Positions 34,839-42,523 of a stretch of 59,446 nt of DNA are shown piece after piece (position 1 is the first letter of the stretch; each line of letters starts with the position of its first letter). The DNA is taken from positions 1 through 59,446 of the forward strand of contig CAYPEK010000016.1 of the NCBI GenBank assembly GCA_964409645.1. The letters run 5' to 3'. The translations under genes and the position numbers were made by a program. The notes under the pieces are model-generated. The model ran no database searches, was not told the origin of the DNA, and saw only the letters and a list, made by a program, of their open reading frames with translations. Origin of the DNA: CAYPEK01 sp964409645 (GTDB lineage Bacteria; UBP15; UBA6099).

Positions 34839-35984
34839 ATGAAAAAAGAAATTCTGCTCACACCGGGTCCGTCACAGGTTCCGCCGGAGGTATCGGCGGC
34901 AGGCGCAGTGCCGATTATCCACCACAGGACGAAAGAGTTCATGGAAGTCTTCTCAGGCCTGATCGATGGAATGAAGAAAGTATTGGGCACCGAAGGCCAT
35001 GCGTTCATACTCGGATCGTCCGGCACCGGCGCGATGGAAGCGTGCGTGTGTAACGCTCTGTCGCCGGGCGACCGCGCGGTGATCGGCGTCACCGGAAAGT
35101 TCGGCGAGCGGTTCGCGCAGATGTGTAAGGTGTGGGGAGTTGAAACGATAGAGCTCGTGCGCGAGTGGGGACAGATTGTGACTCCCGAAGAGCTCAAGGA
35201 AACGCTCCAGAAGGAAAAGAACGTCAAAGCGGTTTTCATCACGCACAGCGAAACGTCGTCGGGTGTTATGCACCCGCTGAAAGAGCTGGGCGAGGTCGTC
35301 GATAAATACGGCGAAGGCGCGCTGTTCATTGTTGACTCGGTGAGCGCGCTCGCGGGGCTCGAAATGAAGATGGACGAATGGAAGATAGACATGGTGGCTT
35401 CCGGATCGCAGAAGGCGCTGATGCTGCCGCCGGGGCTGGCGTTCGTGGGCGTTCGCGGCGAGAAGGCGTGGAAGGCGATCGAAAGCTCGAAAATCCCGAA
35501 ATTCTACTACGATCTCAAGAAATACAAAAAGTCGATTGAGAAGAGCGGCGACACGCCGTTCACGATTCCGGTTTCGCTCTGCCTGAGTCTCGCGGCTTCA
35601 TTGAAGATGCTGTTCGACGAAGGGCTCGAAAACGTTTACGCGCGGCACAAAAAACTGGCGGCGGCGACGAAGGCCGGTGTGCAGGCGCTCGGGCTGAAGC
35701 TGTTCTCGGAAAATCTCGCATACGTCGAGACGGTCATCGCGGTGCCGGAGGGTGTCGAGGGCGGCAAGATTGTGAAGCTGATGACGGACAAATATGGCGC
35801 GCGTTGCGCGGGCGGACAGGACCCGTACAAGGGCAAGATCGTTAGGATCGCGCACATGGGCTACTGCACGCACCATGACGTGATTCTCGCGTTGTCGGCG
35901 CTCGAAATGGCGCTCAACGATCTCGGATTCAAGGCCCCGCTCGGAGCGGGCGTCAAAGCTGCCGAGGAGGTGTTTCTGGCATGA
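34839..35984 (+). CDS. Class V aminotransferase (likely phosphoserine or serine-glyoxylate type)
   Basis: The 381-residue PLP enzyme belongs to the class V family of serine-pyruvate, alanine-glyoxylate and related aminotransferases. It opens with LLTPGPSQVPPEV and has FILGSSGTGAMEACVCN and the PLP lysine in VASGSQKALMLPPGL. Its stop overlaps the start of serA by four bases, so in this organism it is likely to act as the phosphoserine aminotransferase that follows 3-phosphoglycerate dehydrogenase. The family alone would also allow serine-glyoxylate activity. ATG 34839 is chosen because AGGGGGACG precedes it. Confidence 0.9.
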   Translation: MKKEILLTPGPSQVPPEVSAAGAVPIIHHRTKEFMEVFSGLIDGMKKVLGTEGHAFILGSSGTGAMEACVCNALSPGDRAVIGVTGKFGERFAQMCKVWGVETIELVREWGQIVTPEELKETLQKEKNVKAVFITHSETSSGVMHPLKELGEVVDKYGEGALFIVDSVSALAGLEMKMDEWKIDMVASGSQKALMLPPGLAFVGVRGEKAWKAIESSKIPKFYYDLKKYKKSIEKSGDTPFTIPVSLCLSLAASLKMLFDEGLENVYARHKKLAAATKAGVQALGLKLFSENLAYVETVIAVPEGVEGGKIVKLMTDKYGARCAGGQDPYKGKIVRIAHMGYCTHHDVILALSALEMALNDLGFKAPLGAGVKAAEEVFLA

Positions 35985-37576
35985 AGGCAAAAGCGAAAAA
36001 ACCGCATGTTCTGATTGCGGATAAAATCGCCGAAGAGGGAATCGGCATACTCCGCTCGAAGTGTGAAGTAACGGTTCAAACCGGCCAGACCGAGGACGAA
36101 CTGGTGAAGAGTGTCGCGAAATACGACGCGATCATGGTTCGCGCGGCGACGAAGATCACAGCGAAGGTGATCGCCGCCGGAAAGAACCTCAAGATACTGG
36201 GCCGCGCGGGCGTGGGCGTGGACAACATAGACGTGAACGCGGCGACGGAAGCCGGCATCTTCGTAGTCAATTCGCCGGAAGGCAACATTGTTTCAGCGGC
36301 CGAGCACACGATCGCGCTGATGATGTCGCTCGCGAGAAACATACCGCAGGCGAACAGTTCGATGCACGAAGGCAAGTGGGATAAGAGCAAGTTTGTGGGC
36401 GGACAGGTTATGGACAAGACGCTGGGTATCGTCGGATTCGGCAAGATCGGCCGGCTCGTCGGCGAACGCGCGGTGGGACTCGGCATGAAGGTCGTCATAG
36501 CAGACCCGTACACGCCGGAATCGGCGGCGGAGCGCATCGGCGCGAAGCTTGTTGACAAAGAGCTTCTGTTCAAAGAGGCGGACTTTATCACGTTCCACGT
36601 GCCGAAATCGCCCGAGACGCTGAACATGTGCTCGACGGAAGAGTTCAAGCTGATGAAGAAGGGAGTGCGGATAATCAACGTGTCGCGGGGCGGAGTTGTG
36701 AACGAGGCCGCGCTCGCGCAGGCGCTGAAAGCCGGCAAGGTCGCCGGGGCGGCGCTGGACGTTTTCTCGCAGGAACCGCTCGGCGAGAGCGAACTGCTCG
36801 GTTTCCCGAACGTGATAACGACTCCGCATCTCGGAGCATCGACGATCGAAGCGCAGGAGAATGTGGCGATCGACGTGGCGAAGACGATGGTGGAGTTCTT
36901 CGACGGCAATCCGGTGACGACGGCGGTGAACATACCGGCGATGAAACCGGAGATCATGAAGCTGAACCAGCCGTTCTTCGTGCTTGCGGAGAAACTCGGC
37001 GTGTTGCTGTCCGGCATCCGCGAGTCGTCGATTGAATCCATCGACGTTGTTTATCAGGGCGGTGTGGCCGACTTGCAGACGTCGTTCATAACACGCTATT
37101 TGCTGATGGGCATCTTGAAGTCGCACATTCCGGATTCGGTTAACGTGGTAAACGCGCCGATTCTTTTAAAGAACCGCGGAGTGAAGATCACGGAAACAAC
37201 GAGCGGGAACGGTTCGCGATTTTCGGACCTTGTTTCGGCGACGATGCATCTCGCGGGCGGGCTGACGCATTCGGCGTCGGCGACGATTCTGAACGGAGAG
37301 ACGCGAATCGTGTCCATAGACGGATTCGACATAGACATGATCCCGCAGGGCAACGTGCTTGTCGTTCGGCACATGGACCAGCCGGGAATGATTGGAAAGG
37401 TTGGTATGCTGCTCGGAAAGAGCAACATAAACATAGCCGGCATGCAGGTGGGCCGCAAAAAGGTGCGCGGCGACGCGGTCATGGGATTGACCGTGGACGA
37501 CGAGTTGCCGGAAGACGTGATGAAGAAATTCGCCAAAATCGATGGCGTGAAGTCGGTTAAGCTGATTGTCTTTTAG
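35981..37576 (+). CDS. serA: D-3-phosphoglycerate dehydrogenase
   Basis: SerA starts serine synthesis by oxidising 3-phosphoglycerate. The 531-residue protein is the long three-domain form. It has the substrate and NAD domains (GRAGVGVDNIDVNAAT, then a Rossmann segment reading LGIVGFGKIGRLVGERA, and the catalytic Arg/Glu/His region ending TTPHLGAST), the intervening domain (about 320-450), and a carboxy ACT domain (VLVVRHMDQPGMIGKVGML). The ACT domain usually binds serine for feedback control. The ATG overlaps the aminotransferase stop, so both are made together. Confidence 0.97.
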   Translation: MKAKAKKPHVLIADKIAEEGIGILRSKCEVTVQTGQTEDELVKSVAKYDAIMVRAATKITAKVIAAGKNLKILGRAGVGVDNIDVNAATEAGIFVVNSPEGNIVSAAEHTIALMMSLARNIPQANSSMHEGKWDKSKFVGGQVMDKTLGIVGFGKIGRLVGERAVGLGMKVVIADPYTPESAAERIGAKLVDKELLFKEADFITFHVPKSPETLNMCSTEEFKLMKKGVRIINVSRGGVVNEAALAQALKAGKVAGAALDVFSQEPLGESELLGFPNVITTPHLGASTIEAQENVAIDVAKTMVEFFDGNPVTTAVNIPAMKPEIMKLNQPFFVLAEKLGVLLSGIRESSIESIDVVYQGGVADLQTSFITRYLLMGILKSHIPDSVNVVNAPILLKNRGVKITETTSGNGSRFSDLVSATMHLAGGLTHSASATILNGETRIVSIDGFDIDMIPQGNVLVVRHMDQPGMIGKVGMLLGKSNINIAGMQVGRKKVRGDAVMGLTVDDELPEDVMKKFAKIDGVKSVKLIVF

Positions 37577-37671
37577 TAAAATATCCGCTCCGGCGGTGTT
37601 GAGATAATCCAAGGCGTCGCCGCTCGCGGCGGGGGCGCTTCCGGCCTGCTTTATCACTCGTCTAAAAAAGT

Positions 37672-37700
37672 TTGTCTTTTTTCAGCTTTTGTATTACAAT
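37672..37700 (+). promoter_or_regulatory. Candidate promoter for rpsA
   Basis: TTGTCT (37672-37677), a 17-base spacer and TACAAT (37695-37700) lie 46 bases before the rpsA ATG. A good ribosome site (AGGAGG at 37730-37735) follows. Confidence 0.55.
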
Positions 37701-37746
37701 TTCTCGCCGCTGTAGTATTTGCAGACAGGCAGGAGGATAAATAGGA

Positions 37747-38925
37747 ATGGCGTCGAACAACAACAATAACAGAAACAAGCTCGATGAGGAGTTCTTCGGG
37801 ACACCGCTCGGCGCGGCAATGAACGTGCCGTTTACGATAGAGGTGGGAGACATAATTCTCGGCCGCATATCGAAAATCGACGACGAGTTCGTATATGTAA
37901 GCACGGGCTTCAAGTCCGAGGGCAGGATTCCGGTGCGCGAGTTCAAACTCGGCGCGGACGCGGAACGAGAGTTCAAGCTGGACGACGAGATACAGGTCAT
38001 GGTTGACCGTGTCGCCGGCGAGGATATTTACCTCTCGTACGAAAAAGTGGTAGTCAAGAAACGCTGGGACGAACTGCAGAAGAAGTTCGACGAGAGCGAA
38101 CCGATCGAGGCTAAGATCGTGCAGCAGGTGAAGGGCGGCTACAGGATGGACGTCGGCCTTCCGCGGTACGCATTTCTTCCGGGGTCGCATCTTGGGATAC
38201 AGTTCGAGAATCCGCAGGATGCGCCGGGCAAGGTGCTGACTGTCAATATTATCGAATTCAACCTCGAATCGGAAAACATCGTTGTATCGCATCGTGAATG
38301 GAAGAAGAAACAGCAGGAAGAGCACGAAGGCGAAGTGTTCGACAATGTTAAAAAGGACATGGTGGTGGACGGCAAGGTGACGCGCCTGACGAATTTCGGC
38401 GCGTTCGTCGATATCGGCTCGGTCGAGGGCCTTGTGCACGTGTCCGAGATTGCGTGGTCGCGCGTCGGGCATCCCTCGGCGGTGCTCACATGCGGTGACA
38501 CGGTGAAGGTGAAAATCCTCGACGTGGACCCGGCTGCGAAGAAAATCTCTCTCAGCATCAAACAGGCGACGCAGGATCCGTGGGACCTCGTCGGTGAAAA
38601 ATTCAAGGTGGACGAGGAAATCACCGGAACTGTGTCGAAGCTGGTGAAGTTCGGCGCTTTCGTGCGGCTTTCCCCGGAATATGAAGGGCTGCTCCACATC
38701 AGCGAGATTCAGTCGCTCGGCGAAGAGAAGTCGAAGCTGAACGTCGGAGACGAAGTTAAGGTGAAAGTGCTGAATGTCGATTCAAAGAACCACAGGATAA
38801 AACTTGGGTTCACGCGGGAATCGAAGGATGCGATTCCGAGCGAAATGAAGCGTTACATCGACGACGGATCGAACTCGGCGACGATCGGCGACATGATCGA
38901 CGGCGCGCTCGACGACAAGGTTTAA
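37747..38925 (+). CDS. rpsA: Ribosomal protein S1 (four S1 domains)
   Basis: S1 binds mRNA on the small ribosomal subunit. The 392-residue product has four S1 OB-fold repeats, beginning near VGDIILGRISKIDDE, PIEAKIVQQVKGGY, VDGKVTRLTNFGAFVDIG and ITGTVSKLVKFGAFVRL. The last two are the best conserved and carry the RNA-binding FGAFV and VHVSEI or LHISEI segments. The four-domain form is shorter than the six-domain S1 of enterobacteria. It has its own promoter and terminator, so it is a single-gene unit. Confidence 0.94.
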   Translation: MASNNNNNRNKLDEEFFGTPLGAAMNVPFTIEVGDIILGRISKIDDEFVYVSTGFKSEGRIPVREFKLGADAEREFKLDDEIQVMVDRVAGEDIYLSYEKVVVKKRWDELQKKFDESEPIEAKIVQQVKGGYRMDVGLPRYAFLPGSHLGIQFENPQDAPGKVLTVNIIEFNLESENIVVSHREWKKKQQEEHEGEVFDNVKKDMVVDGKVTRLTNFGAFVDIGSVEGLVHVSEIAWSRVGHPSAVLTCGDTVKVKILDVDPAAKKISLSIKQATQDPWDLVGEKFKVDEEITGTVSKLVKFGAFVRLSPEYEGLLHISEIQSLGEEKSKLNVGDEVKVKVLNVDSKNHRIKLGFTRESKDAIPSEMKRYIDDGSNSATIGDMIDGALDDKV

Positions 38926-38952
38926 TCCGGCGCAACAAATGACAGTGAACGA

Positions 38953-38976
38953 GAGCGGGCGAAAGCCCGCTCTTTT
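38953..38976 (+). terminator. Terminator after rpsA
   Basis: An 8-bp stem GAGCGGGC/GCCCGCTC (38953-38960, 38965-38972) with a GAAA loop runs into a short T-run. Confidence 0.85.
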
Positions 38977-39062
38977 CGTTTGGCGCATGTCATGTAATTA
39001 CAACTGCGGCATGAACTGCTATAATTTATCCGGCGAAGGAGGGCGGTTCGCGCCCGGAGAAG

Positions 39063-39650
39063 ATGATAATAATCGGACTCACAGGAACGATCGGCAGCGG
39101 CAAGAGCGCTGTGGCGCGGATGCTCGGCGAACTCGGCGCCGATGTAATCGATACGGACGAGATCGCCCGCGATGTTGTGAAGCCCGGAACGAAAGGGCTG
39201 GGGGCGCTGGTTGCCGAATGGGGCGAAGATATTTTGAACCCTGACGGAATGCTGAACCGCGACAAGCTCGCACGCATAGTTTTTAAGGACGAAAAAGACC
39301 GCATTAAGCTAAACTCGATACTGCATCCGCTGATTATGGAGGAAACCGGAAACCGGCTGGCGGATTCAAAGGCGCCGGTGGCGGTGCTTGTGGTGCCGTT
39401 GCTGTTTGAGAGCGGAATGGATAAGATTGTAAGTCAACGGTGGGTTGTGACTGCTGCGGAGGGCGAGCTTGTAAGGCGCATCTGCGAGCGGGACGGCTGC
39501 GAGCCGGATCACGCCCGCGACAGGATACGGAGCCAGATGAGTCAGGAAGAAAAGATCGCGCGTGCCGATGTGGTGATAGACAACGGCGGAACGCTCGAGC
39601 GGACGCGCGCGGCTGTCGGGGAGGCATGGAAACGCCTTGAAAAACTTTAA
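39063..39650 (+). CDS. coaE: Dephospho-CoA kinase
   Basis: CoaE performs the last step of coenzyme A synthesis, phosphorylating the ribose 3' hydroxyl. The 195-residue protein has the P-loop GLTGTIGSGKSAVARML at the start, DVIDTDEIARDVV, the lid and substrate segments (LNSILHPLIMEE, VVPLLFESGM), and the carboxy helix with SQEEKIARADVVIDN. A CGGAGAAG site precedes the ATG. Its end overlaps the next gene by 14 bases. Confidence 0.96.
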   Translation: MIIIGLTGTIGSGKSAVARMLGELGADVIDTDEIARDVVKPGTKGLGALVAEWGEDILNPDGMLNRDKLARIVFKDEKDRIKLNSILHPLIMEETGNRLADSKAPVAVLVVPLLFESGMDKIVSQRWVVTAAEGELVRRICERDGCEPDHARDRIRSQMSQEEKIARADVVIDNGGTLERTRAAVGEAWKRLEKL

Positions 39651-40530
39651 TTTCTCCGTGATTGCGGCGCTGTATGTTTTTCTTGTGGGATGGTTTTTTA
39701 CGCACTCCGGCAACAACGTGCAGAAATTCCTTATGTTCTCGATTGTCGCGTCGCCGCTGGTGTGGCTCGCATTTTACGCGCAGGGCAAGCGGATCGGCGG
39801 GTTTAGTGAGTTGAATCTCAAATCCTTGCCGGTTCTTTCGCATTTGACGGCTCTGGCGGCGGCGGTGTTCATGTTTCTTTTCGTGAAGGAAGTGAGCCTG
39901 ACGCCGCAGAGGGGGCGAGTGCTCGGGCCGGTGTTGTTTTTCGGCAACTTTCAGGTCGGTTGGGACCTCGACAAGGGCGTCAGGCTGCTTGCGATACTTA
40001 TCGTTGCGACGGCGAGCGCGCTGACTATTTGGACCGGCTTTGCGTTTTCCGGTAAAAAGAGGAAATCTCTCGGCGGGAAGGCTCCGAGGCTTTTTTTCGC
40101 GGGGCTGCCCGAAATCACGAGGCTGCTTCTGAATGTTTATTTCGTCACTTTCCTGTGGGCGCTTGGCACGCTGGCGGTTTCGATTGTTTACAAGGACAAT
40201 GTCAGGCATTTGACGATTGTCACCGCACGCGCGATGCTGCCGCTGTTCTTGCTTGTTCCGTTCGCGATAATGAGGCTTCCGGGGATGGGGATCGCCTCTC
40301 TTGTGGCTGCCGGCGTGACGGTTTATCTAATGAAGGCCAATAGTACGCTTGGAGTGGCTGCGGTGTTCATGGTGCCTCCCGCCGTGGTATTAGCGGCGTT
40401 CATGGGGATAAGATATTTCACGGTGCCTGCGTTTGACGGAGAGCCGGCCCCGGCGGCGGTGGAAATCGCCGCGCCGGATAATAGCTCGCCACAGGCTGAT
40501 GTAAATGACGGAGAGCAGAAAGATGAATGA
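39637..40530 (+). CDS. Polytopic membrane protein of unknown function
   Basis: The 297-residue protein has about nine hydrophobic segments and short loops, and a Pro/Ala/Asp-rich tail. I do not recognise the family. It starts with TTG at 39637 inside the end of coaE, and its last codons overlap the next gene, so it is translationally coupled to both. A GGGGAGG site lies upstream. Small clusters of Arg and Lys between helices would set topology. Possible roles range from transporter to envelope enzyme; the adjacency to a KdsD-like isomerase might hint at lipopolysaccharide, but that is weak. Confidence 0.8.
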   Translation: MKNFNFSVIAALYVFLVGWFFTHSGNNVQKFLMFSIVASPLVWLAFYAQGKRIGGFSELNLKSLPVLSHLTALAAAVFMFLFVKEVSLTPQRGRVLGPVLFFGNFQVGWDLDKGVRLLAILIVATASALTIWTGFAFSGKKRKSLGGKAPRLFFAGLPEITRLLLNVYFVTFLWALGTLAVSIVYKDNVRHLTIVTARAMLPLFLLVPFAIMRLPGMGIASLVAAGVTVYLMKANSTLGVAAVFMVPPAVVLAAFMGIRYFTVPAFDGEPAPAAVEIAAPDNSSPQADVNDGEQKDE

Positions 40531-41113
40531 GACAATCGACTGGGGGAAAGAAGCCCTCGATATCGAAATTGAAGCGTTGAAGGAACTCAGAGAACGGCTC
40601 GGGCCGCCTTTCGCGTCGGCGGTGAAGATGATCCGCGAGTGCAAAGGCAAAGTGATTGTAACCGGGCTCGGAAAGTCCGGCCACATCGGGGAAAAGATCG
40701 CGGCTACATTGGCGAGCCTCGGCATTCCGTCTTTCTTCATGCACTCGACCGAGGCGCTGCACGGCGATTCCGGCATGATGACACCCGGCGACGTGCTGAT
40801 AGCTATTTCCTACTCGGGCCAAACTGCTGAAGTTAACGCAGTTGCGGGGCTCGCGAAAGACCACGGTATCAAAGTTATATCGATGGCGAAATCCTGCTCG
40901 ACACCGCTTGGCGGCATAGCCGACATCTGTCTGGAGATCGCGGTCGAGCGCGAGGCGGACCCGCTTGGACTCGCCCCGACGTCGAGCTCAACTCTGACGC
41001 TTGCTCTCGGCGACGCGCTTGCGGTTGCGGCGTCCCGCGCGAACGGATTCACCAAGGCCGACTTCGGGAAACGCCACCCCGGCGGAGCTCTCGGCAAAAA
41101 GGCGAAATCCTAA
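40523..41113 (+). CDS. SIS-domain sugar isomerase, KdsD/KpsF-like, lacking CBS domains
   Basis: The protein resembles arabinose-5-phosphate isomerase (KdsD, KpsF, GutQ), which makes the precursor of KDO for lipopolysaccharide. The SIS domain is complete: VIVTGLGKSGHIGEKIAATLAS, then FMHSTEALHGDSGMM, ISYSGQTAEV, and GDALAVAASRANGFTKADF, followed by KRHPGGALGKK. It is only 196 residues, so the paired CBS domains usual in the long form are missing, as in some shorter family members. ATG 40523 is chosen because GGAGAG lies seven bases before it. It ends the coaE transcript. Confidence 0.88.
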   Translation: MNETIDWGKEALDIEIEALKELRERLGPPFASAVKMIRECKGKVIVTGLGKSGHIGEKIAATLASLGIPSFFMHSTEALHGDSGMMTPGDVLIAISYSGQTAEVNAVAGLAKDHGIKVISMAKSCSTPLGGIADICLEIAVEREADPLGLAPTSSSTLTLALGDALAVAASRANGFTKADFGKRHPGGALGKKAKS

Positions 41114-41252
41114 TAACATTTAAACACAGAGTTCACAGAGACGCGGAGAAAATGTCATTGGGATGGGTATGAATCCGGACTATATTCCTGCATGTCATAC
41201 TCCTTACCTCATTTTTTCATAGAGATTGCCCCCGATGACATTGTTTTTATCT

Positions 41253-41279
41253 CATGCACAAAAGAAAGCTTTGTGCATG
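41253..41279. other. Perfect 10-bp inverted repeat in the gap between convergent genes
   Basis: CATGCACAAA (41253-41262) and TTTGTGCATG (41270-41279) with a seven-base loop lie in the 272-base gap 41114-41385. There is no T-run beside it, so it is not a normal terminator. The gap also holds ACACAGAGTTCACAGAGACG near 41131, a sequence style often seen in dispersed intergenic repeats. I see no gene in the gap. Confidence 0.5.
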
Positions 41280-41385
41280 GCACACAGTGAAATGTAGCAG
41301 TCAACAACGAGAGAAGAGGGACTGGCAACGCGGTGTATGCGGTGCCTGTACCGATTTGAAGTGGCAATAACCAGCCGGTCCATTC

Positions 41386-42522
41386 TTATTTTCTGAGTTT
41401 GGAAGCCAGCTTTGACGCAAGGTCGAACGGTCTGAAAAAGGCTGCGGCCGGTACGGGCATTCCGGGGTATCTTTTTTTCAGGAATTCGGCGGGCGGGAAC
41501 AGGTACTCAAAGAAGAAACTTAATTTGTTTTCCGACAGAAGAATGGGAATAACGCCTGACTGTTTTATAAGTGTGTTGCCGGAAAGCGCCGCAAGCACTG
41601 CGTGATTGACGATTTCTGCGTTTTTTTCCGCAACGACGATCCGCTTCAACGCAGGTGGTGTTTCAGTGCCGAACAGGCGGCCCGCCGCGAGAAACGCATG
41701 AGCGGCAGCGCGGGTGAGACCGGTTTCGGCGAGCAGGGCAGGCATCTTTTCCCAATCGGGCGGCGACTTTTCGGCCATTCGGTCGAGGTCGTAGAGCCAT
41801 TGAAGCCGGGAAAATGAATGCCGAATGGCAAAATGAAAAATATGGTAGAGGAATTCACCTTCAGGCGCGAGCGACCATCTCCTTTCGCGCACTGTCGCGA
41901 AACGCCAGAGAATTTCGGATGTGAGCGGGAACGCTTTTCCGATGGCAGAGCCCTGAACGGGTTCCCACTGGAATTCCGCTTCGACGGTTGCTCCCGCCAC
42001 GGAAGAGATGTATTTAAGTTCACCGGAGAGGTCGCCCGCGAACTCGTCGGGCAGGCAGGAGGCGGATTTTTCGTAACCGAGTGCGGTCATCGTATCGTTG
42101 AGTTGTTCAAGCTGTTCACGTCGGCAAAGAAAATCGATGTCGGTGAGTTGCCTTTCGTCAAATGAGAAGGCACGGCCGAGGAGCGCGGCGCCCTTGAGCG
42201 GGAGCAGGTCGATGCCTCGGTCCGCCGCGGCTGCGAGAATGTCGCCGGCGGCTTTCATCAGCACGATGTTCATGGCGGCTGTCGCGGCCGGGATGCCGAG
42301 CATTCGCGAATGCGATTCTTCTGTCAGCAGGTTTGCGGCGCCTTTTGAGATGATGTTTTTCGATAGAGGGGCGGTTACGTGGTTTTCGGCGGCGAGGTCG
42401 ATGAGCGCGGCGCTGTCCGCGCCGAGACGGGCCGCGATGCCCGCGATTTCCGCCGCGGGCGTGCGCGGGTTGATCAGCTTTGCCAGCCGCTCCATGCGTC
42501 TTATGTCCTGATTGTGAAACAC
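41386..42522 (-). CDS. NTP_transf_5-type nucleotidyltransferase-fold protein
   Basis: The 378-residue protein contains LLPLKGAALLGRAF followed by RQLTDIDFLCRREQ (about residues 105-135), the core of the putative nucleotidyltransferase family PF14907. Members often accompany peptide-modification and sugar-transfer clusters; their chemistry is mostly unproven. The start is GTG at 42522, one base after the stop of the barrel gene, with GGCGGAG as ribosome site, so the two are coupled. The carboxy half is helical, Ala-rich and unrecognised. Its position, divergent from a radical SAM cluster, is suggestive but not proof of shared function. Confidence 0.75.
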   Translation of the reverse strand: MFHNQDIRRMERLAKLINPRTPAAEIAGIAARLGADSAALIDLAAENHVTAPLSKNIISKGAANLLTEESHSRMLGIPAATAAMNIVLMKAAGDILAAAADRGIDLLPLKGAALLGRAFSFDERQLTDIDFLCRREQLEQLNDTMTALGYEKSASCLPDEFAGDLSGELKYISSVAGATVEAEFQWEPVQGSAIGKAFPLTSEILWRFATVRERRWSLAPEGEFLYHIFHFAIRHSFSRLQWLYDLDRMAEKSPPDWEKMPALLAETGLTRAAAHAFLAAGRLFGTETPPALKRIVVAEKNAEIVNHAVLAALSGNTLIKQSGVIPILLSENKLSFFFEYLFPPAEFLKKRYPGMPVPAAAFFRPFDLASKLASKLRK

Positions 42523-42523
42523 G

